Notes: a model not told the origin generated them from the sequence alone. DNA of 64,000 nt from Oscillibacter valericigenes (GCF_021531915.1 NZ_JAFBIV010000010.1:1-64000), one strand, 5' to 3'. Positions 41,769 to 49,978 are shown, counted from the first letter of the stretch. Made by a program: numbers and translations.

Positions 41769-42866
41769 ATGAAGCAATTTTTCTTACATCACAAAAAACT
41801 TCATATCTGGCTGCTGACGGACCTGTGTCTGCTGGCACTTTTTGTCCTGCTGCGGGAGAGCCGTGGGGTCATGAACGCCTTTGTGGGCCATGTCTCCACC
41901 CCGGTTCGCCGATTTGTTGGCCGGCTGTGCTACCTGGTGGACTTCTCCGTGGCGGAGGTGCTGTGTGTCCTGCTGGTGCTGGCGGTCATCGCCTATGTGA
42001 TCTGGAGCGTCGCCGCTGTGGTCCGGGCCAAGGGCCGCCGGGGACGCCGGGCCTATACCGCTTTCCTGGGAGCCGCCTGCGGCGCATTGACCCTGGGAGC
42101 AGTATTCTGCTGGTTCTGGGGCGCGGATTACTACACGGACAGCTTTCAGGAGCGCTCCGGCATCTATGCCCAGCCGGTGGCGGCGGAGGACCTGCTGCGG
42201 GTGACGGTGTACTTCGCCCAACAGACCGCCCTGACCGCGGATACTGTGGCCCGGGACGAAAGCGGTGTCTTTGCCGTCCCCCGGGAGGACATCCTGGCGG
42301 ACAGCCCCCATGCCTACGACGCCCTGGAGGAGCAGTTTCCCTTCCTGGCCTTTGATGACCTGGGGGTGAAGCCCATCCGATTGTCCCGCGTCATGAGTAT
42401 GCTGGACTTCACCGGCGTCTACTGCCCCTATACCGGGGAGTCCAACGTGAATGTGGACAGCCCGGCCTGTATGCTGCCCGCCACGGCGGCCCACGAGATG
42501 GCCCACCAGCGGGGCTACGCCTCGGAGCAGGAGTGCAACTTCCTGGGCATCCTGGCTTCCGTCACCAGCGGAAACGACGCCTATGCCTATTCCGGCTGGC
42601 TCATGGGGTACATCTACCTGGGCAATGCCCTCTACCGGATATCCCCGGACACCTACTGGGCCATCCGGAAGGCCCTGCCGGAGACGGTGGAGGCGGACCT
42701 GACTGACGACACCGCCTACTGGAATCAGTTCCGGGACACGGCGGTCCAGAAGACTTCCAACAAGGTCTACGACGGTATGCTGAAGGCCTACGGCCAGGAG
42801 CAGGGCATCCAGTCCTACGGGACCGTGGTGGACATGCTGGTGGCCTACTATAAAGACATTGCATAA
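41769..42866 (+). CDS. DUF3810 membrane protein with HExxH metalloprotease motif
   Basis: The 365-aa protein has three N-terminal membrane helices (about residues 13-32, 58-85 and 97-118). A large domain follows with TAAHEMAHQRGYASEQECNFLG (about 238-259), the HExxH zinc site plus a downstream Glu. It matches the DUF3810 family of unknown function. It begins 3 bases after the ABC ATPase stop with no clear ribosome site, so coupling to the ABC operon is likely. A role in processing peptides near the importer is possible but unproven. Confidence 0.85.
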   Translation: MKQFFLHHKKLHIWLLTDLCLLALFVLLRESRGVMNAFVGHVSTPVRRFVGRLCYLVDFSVAEVLCVLLVLAVIAYVIWSVAAVVRAKGRRGRRAYTAFLGAACGALTLGAVFCWFWGADYYTDSFQERSGIYAQPVAAEDLLRVTVYFAQQTALTADTVARDESGVFAVPREDILADSPHAYDALEEQFPFLAFDDLGVKPIRLSRVMSMLDFTGVYCPYTGESNVNVDSPACMLPATAAHEMAHQRGYASEQECNFLGILASVTSGNDAYAYSGWLMGYIYLGNALYRISPDTYWAIRKALPETVEADLTDDTAYWNQFRDTAVQKTSNKVYDGMLKAYGQEQGIQSYGTVVDMLVAYYKDIA

Positions 42867-42882
42867 AAAATTTCCTCATCAA

Positions 42883-42940
42883 GCAATAATTGATATGCTC
42901 CTCCCAAAGTCTACTTTGGGAGGAGCATATCAATTATTGC
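42883..42940. repeat. Perfect 27-bp palindrome (58 bases) between converging genes
   Basis: The arms 42883-42909 and 42914-42940 are perfectly complementary around a 4-base centre. No T-run follows directly on plus; a TTTTTT run lies about 8 bases beyond on the minus side. It may act as a bidirectional terminator or be a small inserted repeat. Confidence 0.9.
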
Positions 42941-42954
42941 GGCGGAAGCCTTTT

Positions 42955-43518
42955 TCAATTCTGGGTCAGGGAGGTGGGACAGGCCATCAGGTAGTAGTTG
43001 TTCTGATTGAATTGGAAGCTGCCTGTCTCCGTCATGGGTACTTTTCGGGTGTGAGCGGCATAAGAGCGGGGATTGATGTGGTTGATGAAGGTGGCCATGA
43101 TGGGGTAGCGGCTCTTCATACTGGCCAGAGAGAAATAAAAGACCTTCTCAAACAGACCGGTGCCGCGGTGCTCGCCCGCCACACAGACGGGACCGTACTG
43201 GTAAGAGTTTTCCTCTGACAAGGTCTGCCCGCCCAGGGAATACTCCTCCAGATGCTGGATCATGTGGGTGAACAGGGGCCACTGGGCCCAAAACGCCCAG
43301 GAAGCCGCCATGGCGTAGGCGCAAACCCTGCCGTTGTCATCCTTGGCGATGGTGACGCCCCGTTCCTGGGTGATCAGTGCCTCCAGCTGTTCCGGTGTAA
43401 AGTTGGTAGTGACGAAGCCGTTGGGCCGGTCCTCCGGGGAGATGTAATCCGTGTGATAGATTTTGTGGAGCGCCAGGATGCCGTCGAAATCCTCCATGGT
43501 TGCCAGTGTGATCGTCAT
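42955..43518 (-). CDS. GNAT-like acetyltransferase (187 aa)
   Basis: ATG 43518 with AAAGGAGG upstream gives MTITLATMEDFDGILALHKIYHTDY. The middle YQYGPVCVAGEHRGTGLFEKVFYFSLASM contains the acetyl-CoA loop (EHRGTG). The C-terminal part FINHINPRSYAAHTRKVPMTETGSFQFNQNNYYLMA has the usual Asn/Tyr pattern. Substrate unknown. It lies just outside the decayed guaA island and ends near a perfect palindrome. Confidence 0.8.
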   Translation of the reverse strand: MTITLATMEDFDGILALHKIYHTDYISPEDRPNGFVTTNFTPEQLEALITQERGVTIAKDDNGRVCAYAMAASWAFWAQWPLFTHMIQHLEEYSLGGQTLSEENSYQYGPVCVAGEHRGTGLFEKVFYFSLASMKSRYPIMATFINHINPRSYAAHTRKVPMTETGSFQFNQNNYYLMACPTSLTQN

Positions 43519-43558
43519 ATGGGCCTCCTTTCTATGCTGTCCGAAGAAGCGGAGCTGG

Positions 43559-43571
43559 TTACTCCCACTCG
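43559..43571 (+). repeat. attL-like site of the guaA island
   Basis: TTACTCCCACTCG differs by one base from the guaA 3' end at 44835-44847 (TTATTCCCACTCG) and lies in the same orientation. Confidence 0.6.
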
Positions 43572-43671
43572 TTGCAGGGACTTGCACATTAAACAATTTT
43601 GCTTAGGAGATATTGTACCTGCTGTTCTGATTATTTTGATTACCCATATTATTATAGCTGTACGATGGATG

Positions 43672-43689
43672 CTTATCAAAATCTTATCA
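43672..43689 (+). repeat. Paired CTTATCA arm-type repeats (left)
   Basis: CTTATCA occurs at 43672 and 43683, an 11-base period. The same arrangement is found at 44758 and 44769 near the other end of the island. Such pairs resemble integrase arm-binding sites. Confidence 0.5.
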
Positions 43690-43703
43690 GTGGTGATAAA
43701 GGG

Positions 43704-43802
43704 TAACTCTCGGTTGAGCTTACGCATAATCTTGTATGCGTGGGATTCCGAAATCTCCAACTCCTTTGCAACTTCGTCCACTCTGATGAACTTCTTTTCC
43801 AT
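43704..43802 (-). pseudogene. Excisionase/HTH fragment, N-terminal 33 residues
   Basis: ATG 43802 has AAGGAGG upstream and reads MEKKFIRVDEVAKELEIS then ESHAYKIMRKLNREL, the helix-turn-helix start of excisionase-like proteins of clostridial integrative elements. After residue 33 the frame passes into unrelated AT-rich sequence (to 43515), so most of the protein has been deleted. The integrase gene expected beside it is absent. Confidence 0.75.
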
Positions 43803-44033
43803 TCAATTCCTCCTTTTTGATTTTTGGGTATAATATTCCTTATTTAGTGTCGGAATACTTTCTGGCCGCCATCCGATTTGCCCGGGCGGATAAACCTTCA
43901 ACGATATGTGTGTTAGAGACCTTCTCCCCGACTTAAACATATTCGCTTAAGCTTATGCCATCATTATACTAAGCAAATTCCGTTATGTCAATAGGCTTCG
44001 GAGAAAATATTAAATAATTTTATTTAAGTTATC

Positions 44034-44063
44034 TTGACACGATCTAAACTTTTATGCTATATT
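44034..44063 (+). promoter_or_regulatory. Promoter of the island XRE gene
   Basis: -35 TTGACA (44034-44039) and -10 TATATT (44058-44063) have an 18-base spacer in AT-rich DNA. Confidence 0.8.
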
Positions 44064-44094
44064 AATAGCAACAATCCGAAAGGAAGAGAAAACT

Positions 44095-44619
44095 ATGGCA
44101 ATCGGTGAAAGAATCCGTTTTATACGCAACCTGCGTGGCATGACGCAGAAGTGGCTCGGTCAAGCCGTGGGGTTTCCCCAAAAGACCGCTGATATTCGTA
44201 TGGCTCAGTATGAGTCCGGCTCCAGAACGCCCAAGGAAGATTTGGTGAACGCTCTTGCCAATGTTCTGGAGGTTTCTCCTTTGGCTTTGCGCATCCCCGA
44301 CATTGACAGCAATCTTGGCTTTATCCATACGCTTTTTGCTGTCGAGGACATTTATGGTGTCAGAGCTGAAAAACAAGGAGGCGAAGTACATATCGTCTTT
44401 GATGGCAGCAAGCGCACAATGGATGAGTCCATTTTCAAAATGCTTTCTGCATGGGCTGACCAAGCCGAAAAGCTGAAAAACGGTGAAATCAGTAAGGACC
44501 AGTATGACCGTTGGCGTTATACATTCCCGGCAGAGGACACCACTCAGATTTGGGCGAAAGTACCGTCCAAAGCACTCAGCGATATGCTTGTAGAGGCATT
44601 CAAAGAGGACATCAAGTAA
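44095..44619 (+). CDS. XRE-family regulator of the guaA island
   Basis: The 174-aa protein has an N-terminal helix-turn-helix (RIRFIRNLRGMTQKWLGQAVGFP then MAQYESGSRTPKEDLVNALANVLEVS, about residues 6-60). A C-terminal domain of about 110 residues follows, with a helical segment DQAEKLKNGEISKDQYDRWR. This type is common on clostridial integrative and conjugative elements. Codon use and GC are lower than in flanking chromosomal genes. GAAAGGAAGAG precedes the ATG. It is the only intact gene in the decayed element and could persist as an orphan regulator. Confidence 0.85.
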   Translation: MAIGERIRFIRNLRGMTQKWLGQAVGFPQKTADIRMAQYESGSRTPKEDLVNALANVLEVSPLALRIPDIDSNLGFIHTLFAVEDIYGVRAEKQGGEVHIVFDGSKRTMDESIFKMLSAWADQAEKLKNGEISKDQYDRWRYTFPAEDTTQIWAKVPSKALSDMLVEAFKEDIK

Positions 44620-44633
44620 AAATGAACGACAAA

Positions 44634-44666
44634 AAGCCCGTACTGACATCCGATCAGTACGGGCTT
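44634..44666 (+). terminator. Terminator after the island XRE gene
   Basis: The 13-bp stem AAGCCCGTACTGA/TCAGTACGGGCTT has only a short following T/A stretch. Confidence 0.7.
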
Positions 44667-44834
44667 AAATGCTAATATGGGATTTTTGTGAGGTAATTGA
44701 AATTATTCTTTACTCTCAAGCCACTGGCAACGCAGAATAATTGCGTTTCAGCGGAATCTTATCAAAACCTTATCAGAAGCGGTGGGCAAAGTCCGAAAAA
44801 CCTTGTAAACACTGGGCTTTTCGGCTTTTTCAAC

Positions 44835-44847
44835 TTATTCCCACTCG
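44835..44847 (+). repeat. attR-like site at the guaA 3' end
   Basis: TTATTCCCACTCG overlaps the guaA stop (minus strand GAGTGGGAATAA), a known integration site of genomic islands. Paired CTTATCA repeats lie at 44758 and 44769. Confidence 0.6.
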
Positions 44848-46124
44848 ATGGTGCCCGTGGGCTTCGGCGTCAGGTCGAACAGTACGCGGTTGACGCCCTT
44901 CACCTCAGCAGTGATGCGGGCGGTGATATGCTGCAGCAGGTCGAAGGGCACATTCTCCACGGTGGCGGTCATGGCGTCCACGGTGTTGACGGCGCGGATG
45001 ATGACGCACCACTCGTCAGCCCGCTTGTTGTCCCGCACGCCCACGCTCTTCAGGTCGGGAATGGCGGTGAAGTACTGCCACACCTTGCCCTCCAGGCCGT
45101 TTCTGGCAAACTCCTCCCGCAGGATGGCGTCGGATTCCCGGACGGCCTCCAGCCGGTCACGGGTGATGGCGCCCAGGCACCGGACACCAAGGCCGGGGCC
45201 GGGGAAGGGCTGCCGGTAGACCATGGAGGCGGGCAGGCCCAGGGCCACGCCGCAGGCGCGGACCTCGTCCTTGAACAGCATCTTCAGGGGCTCCACTAGC
45301 TCGAAGTTCAGGTCCTCCGGCAGGCCGCCCACGTTGTGGTGGCTCTTGACGGCCTTCACCGTCTTGGTGCCGGACTCGATGATGTCGGGATAAATGGTGC
45401 CCTGGCCCAGGAACTGGATGCCGTCCAGCTTGCGGGCCTCCTCTTCGAAGACGCGGATGAACTCGGCGCCGATGATCTTGCGCTTGCGCTCCGGCTCAGC
45501 CACGCCCGCCAGCTTGTCCAGGAAGCGGTCCACGGCGTCCACATACACCAGGTTGGCGCCCATTTCCTCCCGGAAGACCTGCACCACCTGCTCGGGCTCG
45601 CCCTTGCGCAGCAGGCCGTGGTTCACATGGACGCAGGTCAGCTGATCGCCGATGGCCTTGATCAGCAGAGCGGCCACCACGGAGGAGTCCACGCCGCCGC
45701 TGAGGGCCAGCAGCACTTTCTTGTCGCCCACCTGGCGGCGGATCAGCTCAATCTGGTCGGCGATGAAGTTGTCCGTGTTCCAGTTGGCCTCTGCCTTGCA
45801 GGTGCCGAATACGAAGTCCCGGATGGCCGTTTCCCGAGTCTTGCCATCGGCGGCCAGAGGGGCAGAGCCCTTGTGGTCGATGGCCCAGAGGGGAAGGCCG
45901 CTGCCGTAGACGGCGGCGGAGGCGTCGATCTCCACGCCGTCCACCACCCGGTTGACGCCGCCGTTGAGGATGATGCCCTTCACATTGGGCAGGGCCGCCA
46001 GCTCGGCGGCGGAGATGTCGTGGGGATGGATCTCGGTATAGACGCCCATGGCGCGGATCTCACGGGCGAGGCGGGGGTTTTCTTCACTGCCCAGGTCCAG
46101 AATCAAAATCATGTCCTGTTTCAT
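44835..46124 (-). CDS. guaA: GMP synthetase with collapsed glutaminase domain
   Basis: GuaA aminates XMP to GMP. The ATP-pyrophosphatase part is intact: LALSGGVDSSVVAALL (about residues 139-154), then VRCLGAIT, and the C-terminal dimer domain ends GTIEWE. The 429-aa length is 80-90 below the usual 510-520. The N-terminal class I amidotransferase domain is only about 110 residues. It keeps the first strands (ILILDLGSEENPRLAREIR, KGIILNGGV) and the last (IRDFVFGTC), but the segment with the nucleophile Cys (G-x-C-x-G) and the HxE pair is missing. ATG 46124 has GGAGG upstream. The enzyme probably uses free ammonia or a separate glutaminase. Confidence 0.9.
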   Translation of the reverse strand: MKQDMILILDLGSEENPRLAREIRAMGVYTEIHPHDISAAELAALPNVKGIILNGGVNRVVDGVEIDASAAVYGSGLPLWAIDHKGSAPLAADGKTRETAIRDFVFGTCKAEANWNTDNFIADQIELIRRQVGDKKVLLALSGGVDSSVVAALLIKAIGDQLTCVHVNHGLLRKGEPEQVVQVFREEMGANLVYVDAVDRFLDKLAGVAEPERKRKIIGAEFIRVFEEEARKLDGIQFLGQGTIYPDIIESGTKTVKAVKSHHNVGGLPEDLNFELVEPLKMLFKDEVRACGVALGLPASMVYRQPFPGPGLGVRCLGAITRDRLEAVRESDAILREEFARNGLEGKVWQYFTAIPDLKSVGVRDNKRADEWCVIIRAVNTVDAMTATVENVPFDLLQHITARITAEVKGVNRVLFDLTPKPTGTIEWE

Positions 46125-46154
46125 AGAATCCTCCTGCAAATATTTGGTACGATC

Positions 46155-46184
46155 ATCCTACCATGAAAGGCCCCACATACGCAA
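46155..46184 (-). promoter_or_regulatory. Promoter of guaA
   Basis: On the minus strand -35 TTGCGT (46184-46179) and -10 TAGGAT (46160-46155) are 18 bases apart. No guanine or PRPP riboswitch is visible in the 30-base leader. Confidence 0.6.
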
Positions 46185-46292
46185 TAGAAAGGGCGAAAAT
46201 TGGGGGAAAAGGGGAAAAGCAGCAAGACTGGAGGTGGCGCGCAGCGGGAGACTGTGATAAAGTGATCACATGATACGAAAGGGGAGGACCGT

Positions 46293-47417
46293 ATGGAGCG
46301 ATATGTATTGGTGCCGGATTCCTTCAAGGGAACGCTGGCTTCCAGAGAGGTCTGCGCCATCCTACGGGAGGAGATCCTGCGGGCAAAGCCGGATGCGGAG
46401 GTGGTCTCCATTCCGGTGGCGGATGGAGGTGAGGGCAGCGTGGATGCTTTCTTGACAGCAGTGGGCGGACAGCGGGTGCAGGTCCCATGCCACGGCCCCC
46501 ATATGGAGGAGATGACCGGGTTTTACGGCCTGCTCCCCGACGGTACGGCTGTGGTGGAGATGGCTGCCGCAGCGGGCCTTCCCCTGGTGGGCAGCCGACT
46601 GGAACCGGACACGGCCACCACCTACGGCGTGGGAGAGCTGATGGCGGACGCTGCGGCCCGGGGAGCCAGACGCATCATCCTGGGCCTTGGAGGCAGCGCC
46701 ACCAACGACGGCGGCTGCGGCGCCGCCGCGGCCCTGGGAGCCAGATTCCTGGATGAACAGGGAAATGCCTTTTTGCCCACGGGCGGGAATCTGGACCGCA
46801 TTGCCCACATCGACCTCAGAGGCCAGCGGTCCCTGCCGGAGATCACGGTCATGTGCGACATTGACAATCCCCTCTGCGGCCCCACGGGCGCCAGCGCGGT
46901 GTTCGGCCCCCAGAAGGGGGCGGACCCGGAGATGGTCCGGCGGCTGGACGGGAACCTGCGCCATCTGGCGGAGGTCATTCGCCGGGACCTGGATGTGGAA
47001 ATTCTGGACCTGCCCGGTGCCGGCGCAGCCGGTGGCATGGGCGGCGGTGCCGCGGCCTTCTGGAACGGAACATTGAAGATGGGCATTGAAACGGTGCTGG
47101 ACACCGTGGGTTTTGACGAGACCGTTCGGGGCGCCCGGCTGGTGATCACCGGCGAGGGGCGCCTGGACGGCCAGAGCCTGCGGGGGAAGGTGGTGTCCGG
47201 CGTAGCAGCCCGGGCCAAACGGGCCGGTGTGCCGGTGGTGGCCCTGGTGGGCGCCGTGGGAGAGGGCGCCGACGGGATCTATGACCTGGGGGTCTGCGGC
47301 GTGTTCACCACCAACCACAGGCCGGAGCCCTTCGAGGAGGCCCGCCTCCACGCCGCTGACAATCTGCGGCGGACCATCCGGAACCTGATGGGCTTTTTGA
47401 AGGCCGTGGAGGGGTGA
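46293..47417 (+). CDS. Glycerate 2-kinase (GarK/GlxK family)
   Basis: The 374-aa protein matches glycerate kinase type 1: VLVPDSFKGTLASREVCAIL, IPVADGGEGSVDAFL, ARRIILGLGGSATNDGGCGAAAALGARF, VMCDIDNPLCGPTGASAVFGPQKGA and LVITGEGRLDGQSLRGKVVSGVA. It phosphorylates D-glycerate to 2-phosphoglycerate for entry to lower glycolysis. AAGGGGAGG precedes the ATG. It is monocistronic, diverging from guaA. An imperfect palindrome TGTGATAAAGTGATCACA (46253-46270) upstream is a possible operator. Confidence 0.94.
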   Translation: MERYVLVPDSFKGTLASREVCAILREEILRAKPDAEVVSIPVADGGEGSVDAFLTAVGGQRVQVPCHGPHMEEMTGFYGLLPDGTAVVEMAAAAGLPLVGSRLEPDTATTYGVGELMADAAARGARRIILGLGGSATNDGGCGAAAALGARFLDEQGNAFLPTGGNLDRIAHIDLRGQRSLPEITVMCDIDNPLCGPTGASAVFGPQKGADPEMVRRLDGNLRHLAEVIRRDLDVEILDLPGAGAAGGMGGGAAAFWNGTLKMGIETVLDTVGFDETVRGARLVITGEGRLDGQSLRGKVVSGVAARAKRAGVPVVALVGAVGEGADGIYDLGVCGVFTTNHRPEPFEEARLHAADNLRRTIRNLMGFLKAVEG

Positions 47418-47433
47418 CCGGGCGGGACAGTTC

Positions 47434-47462
47434 TTTACAAATACCCCGAAACCCAGTATAAT
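47434..47462 (+). promoter_or_regulatory. Promoter of the SdpI-like gene
   Basis: -35 TTTACA (47434-47439) and -10 TATAAT (47457-47462) have a 17-base spacer. Confidence 0.85.
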
Positions 47463-47498
47463 ACTCCCCAACGGATGACAAAAGGAGGGCTTCGCCCT

Positions 47499-48224
47499 AT
47501 GAGCAGTAAGAAAAACAAAAAGATTCCCGGCATGACCCGGGAGATGGAGATGGAAAGCGCCCGCATGTTCGGCAAGCACGTGACCAAGGAAAAGGCCCTG
47601 CTGCTGTTCGTGGTGACCATGCTGGCCTGCGCCATGCCCATGCAGCTGGGCCTCCGCCTGTGGGACAAGATCCCCGAGATCGTGGAGACCGGCCTGATCG
47701 GCATGGACGGAAAGGATGACTCCCTGCCCCGGGCGGCGGTGGTGTTTCTGGTGCCCGGGCTCATGTGCTTGCTGAACCTGATTTGCCACGGGCAGCTGTG
47801 GTTCAACCAGAAGCGTATGACGCTGCCCAACACGCCGGTGCGGCTGGTGGGCCGGTGGGGCTTCCCCGTGATTTCCGTCCTGTTCTGCAGCGGCCTCATG
47901 CTGGAATCCGCCGGCGGCGGGCTGTCGCTGCTCTTCCTGACGCCCTGTGTGCTGGGACTGGTACTGCTGATGCTGGGCGGTCACGTGTGGGACTGCCCCC
48001 GGGATGCAAAGATCGCCCTGCGGTTCTCCTTTACTGAAGGGAATGAGCAGGCCTGGCGGGAGGTCCATCGCTTCGCCGGCTGGCTGTGGTCCGTCGGTGG
48101 TCTGCTGGTGCTGGAGGCGACCATGCTGACGGATGGCACCAACATGATGGTGCCCCTGCTGGGACTGGTCCTGCTGGTGGTTCCCGTGATCTACGGCTAT
48201 CTGCGCGGCAGCCGGCTGAGGTGA
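47499..48224 (+). CDS. SdpI/DUF1648-like membrane protein
   Basis: The 241-aa protein has six membrane helices. A soluble cytoplasmic lead (KNKKIPGMTREMEMESARMFGKHVTK) precedes the first helix. The segment LRFSFTEGNEQAWREVHRFAGWLWSVGGLL resembles the SdpI signature (R-x-x-x-T-x-x-x-E-x-x-W-x-x-x-H/N-R). SdpI of Bacillus is a toxin immunity and signal protein, but most family members have no known role. ATG 47499 with AAAGGAGGG 9 bases upstream is chosen over an in-frame ATG 24 bases earlier. No toxin gene is adjacent. Confidence 0.75.
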   Translation: MSSKKNKKIPGMTREMEMESARMFGKHVTKEKALLLFVVTMLACAMPMQLGLRLWDKIPEIVETGLIGMDGKDDSLPRAAVVFLVPGLMCLLNLICHGQLWFNQKRMTLPNTPVRLVGRWGFPVISVLFCSGLMLESAGGGLSLLFLTPCVLGLVLLMLGGHVWDCPRDAKIALRFSFTEGNEQAWREVHRFAGWLWSVGGLLVLEATMLTDGTNMMVPLLGLVLLVVPVIYGYLRGSRLR

Positions 48225-48303
48225 CACAAACGTGGAAGGAGCCGGATGCCGGAGCGGGGAAGATTCTGCGCAGCAATGGGCTTCATGAACGGTAACTGGC
48301 TGT

Positions 48304-48345
48304 AAATGCCGCAGGTTTGCAAGAAAAACCTGCGGCATTACATTT
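48304..48345 (+). terminator. Terminator after the SdpI-like gene
   Basis: AATGCCGCAGGTT pairs with AACCTGCGGCATT, followed by ACATTTATT. Confidence 0.75.
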
Positions 48346-48377
48346 ATTATGCCCCTGATTTTAACAAAGTGGCCAAA

Positions 48378-48391
48378 CTTTGAATTCAATT
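48378..48391 (+). promoter_or_regulatory. AATTG-N4-CAATT-like palindrome upstream of the first GntR gene
   Basis: CTTTGAATTCAATT matches the palindrome found at 53514-53527 except for two bases in one arm. It lies just upstream of the -35. Confidence 0.4.
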
Positions 48392-48408
48392 TTCTACGAT
48401 TGGCGTTC

Positions 48409-48437
48409 TTGACGGGAAAAATGCGGCGGACTATGAT
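48409..48437 (+). promoter_or_regulatory. Promoter of the FadR-type regulator gene
   Basis: -35 TTGACG (48409-48414) and -10 TATGAT (48432-48437) have a 17-base spacer. Confidence 0.8.
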
Positions 48438-48507
48438 AAAAGCAGAAATCGCCTTGACGGAAGTGGTACGAAGACCGGTCCGCTGGGGCGCTGAAAAGGA
48501 GACAGCC

Positions 48508-49203
48508 ATGCAGCTGGCAAAGAAGGGAAGCGGCGACCAGAAGATTCCTGAAAAGGTCATGTGGGCGCTGATTGATGCCATAGAGAGTGGCCAGATCAAA
48601 GTTGGTGAAGAAATGCCCTCGGAGCGGGACCTGGCGGAGACGCTGGGCGTGGGCCGGGGGTCCCTGCGGGAATGCCTTGGTATCCTGGAGTTTTTGGGAG
48701 CGATCGAGAACCGGGGCTACCGGAAGGCGGTGGTCCGGGACGCGGATTACATTCGCAGGATCATCTCTCTGGTGCGGGTCTCCGATCAGGAGGGCATCCA
48801 GGACGATTTCAGTGAGTTCCGCCGGGTGACGGAGGCCGCCATTGCGGAGCTGGCCAGCCAGCGGGCGACCGAGGAGGATCTGGAGCAGCTCCGGGCGGCA
48901 CTGGCGGCACTGGAGGCTGAACCGATGGACTATCAGAACGACGTCCGCTTTCACGACGCCCTGGCCAAGGCCAGCCACAACATGATGCTGGCAGCCTCTA
49001 TCCATCTGGTCAACGCTATGCTGGGGGATATCCGGACCCGGTTTGGCGGCCACGAGGATTATCAGAAGAGGACCCATGCCTCCCACTGCGCCATTTACGA
49101 GGCGGTGCGGGACCATGACGCGGCCCGTGCCAGATCGGAAATGGAGAAGCATCTGCAGATCGTGGAGGAATATCGGGACAAATATCCGGAGAAGTTTGAA
49201 TAA
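48508..49203 (+). CDS. GntR-family regulator, FadR subfamily
   Basis: The 231-aa protein has a winged helix at the N-terminus (IPEKVMWALIDAIESGQIKVGEEMPSERDLAETLGVGRGSLRECLGILEFLGAIENRG). A helical FCD effector domain follows (about residues 85-225), with VRFHDALAKASHN and TRFGGHEDYQKRTHASHCAIYEAV carrying the likely metal/ligand His and Asp residues. ATG 48508 has AAAGGAG upstream. FadR-type members bind TGGTnnnACCA-like sites, and exactly such a site lies over the start of the adjacent TRAP operon. It therefore probably controls the TRAP genes in response to a carboxylic acid. Confidence 0.88.
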   Translation: MQLAKKGSGDQKIPEKVMWALIDAIESGQIKVGEEMPSERDLAETLGVGRGSLRECLGILEFLGAIENRGYRKAVVRDADYIRRIISLVRVSDQEGIQDDFSEFRRVTEAAIAELASQRATEEDLEQLRAALAALEAEPMDYQNDVRFHDALAKASHNMMLAASIHLVNAMLGDIRTRFGGHEDYQKRTHASHCAIYEAVRDHDAARARSEMEKHLQIVEEYRDKYPEKFE

Positions 49204-49273
49204 AAAAATGGTGATTTGTGCAAAACAGAGAGAATTCCCGGCAGATTTTGGCGGACCTTCTTGGAGTCTTTAT

Positions 49274-49302
49274 TTGACTAAAAGGCCGTGGAATGGTATG
49301 AT
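49274..49302 (+). promoter_or_regulatory. Promoter of the TRAP operon
   Basis: -35 TTGACT (49274-49279) and -10 TATGAT (49297-49302) have a 17-base spacer. Confidence 0.8.
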
Positions 49303-49317
49303 AACTTCAGATGCAGA

Positions 49318-49328
49318 TGGTCCGACCA
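49318..49328 (+). promoter_or_regulatory. FadR/GntR-type operator TGGTCCGACCA
   Basis: This perfect 5-1-5 palindrome lies just after the predicted start. It matches the TGGTnnnACCA pattern known for the FadR/PdhR/LldR group. A second example is at 53411-53421. Confidence 0.7.
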
Positions 49329-49465
49329 AGTTGCGGTCGAACTGAAAGAGTCCACAACTCAGAAATACAGCCGTATTTCTGTGGAGCGGCTGCCGGGGAG
49401 CGTCCTCATGGTGTGGAATGAGGAAGAGCTGGTGGCTGCAGCAAAACGAGGAAGGGATTGATTCA

Positions 49466-49978
49466 ATGAGAGTCTACAAAAAGATCATGGATGCTCTGGC
49501 CGGTGTTGAAGCGGTCGTGCTGTCCCTGATCACCGTGTTCGTGACGGCGTTGGCCTTTATCAATGTCGTCGTCCGTAAGTTCACCAGCAGTGCCTTCGGC
49601 TGGAGCGAAGAGCTTGAGGTGAACCTGTTCATTCTGATGATCATGCTGGGCTGCGCTCTGGCCATTCGTGAGGGCAGTCTGATCAGCCTGACGCTGATTT
49701 TTGATCGTCTGAAGAAGAACGGGAAGAAGATCTTTGTCACGATCTGCACGGTCGTCTCCACTGTGTTCTGGGTGTTCCTGCTGAAGTATGGCGTGGACAA
49801 GGTCCTCTCCCAGATCAAATCCGGAAAGACGACCCCGTCTCTGGGCTGGCCGGAATGGGTGTTTACCATATTCCTGCCGATCGGTGCGGTATTCCTGATC
49901 ATCCACACCATTGAGTATTTCATTGACGCGATGTCCGGTACGCTGAAGCTGGATGGAGAGGAGGGTGACGCAGAATGA
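49466..49978 (+). CDS. dctQ: TRAP transporter small permease (DctQ)
   Basis: The 170-aa protein has four membrane helices (about residues 13-35, 48-65, 86-108 and 127-150). It shows the DctQ pattern: FINVVVRKFTSSAFGWSEELEVNLFILMIMLGCALAIREGSLI. It forms the membrane complex with DctM and uses a Na+ gradient to take up an organic acid bound by DctP. GGAAGGG precedes ATG 49466. It overlaps dctM by 4 bases. Confidence 0.9.
   Translation: MRVYKKIMDALAGVEAVVLSLITVFVTALAFINVVVRKFTSSAFGWSEELEVNLFILMIMLGCALAIREGSLISLTLIFDRLKKNGKKIFVTICTVVSTVFWVFLLKYGVDKVLSQIKSGKTTPSLGWPEWVFTIFLPIGAVFLIIHTIEYFIDAMSGTLKLDGEEGDAE

Noticed and set aside
46253-46270. CRP-type site upstream of glycerate kinase
   Set aside because: TGTGA and TCACA arms are 8 bases apart instead of 6, and classic cAMP-CRP control is not expected in this group; noted only as an unassigned palindrome.
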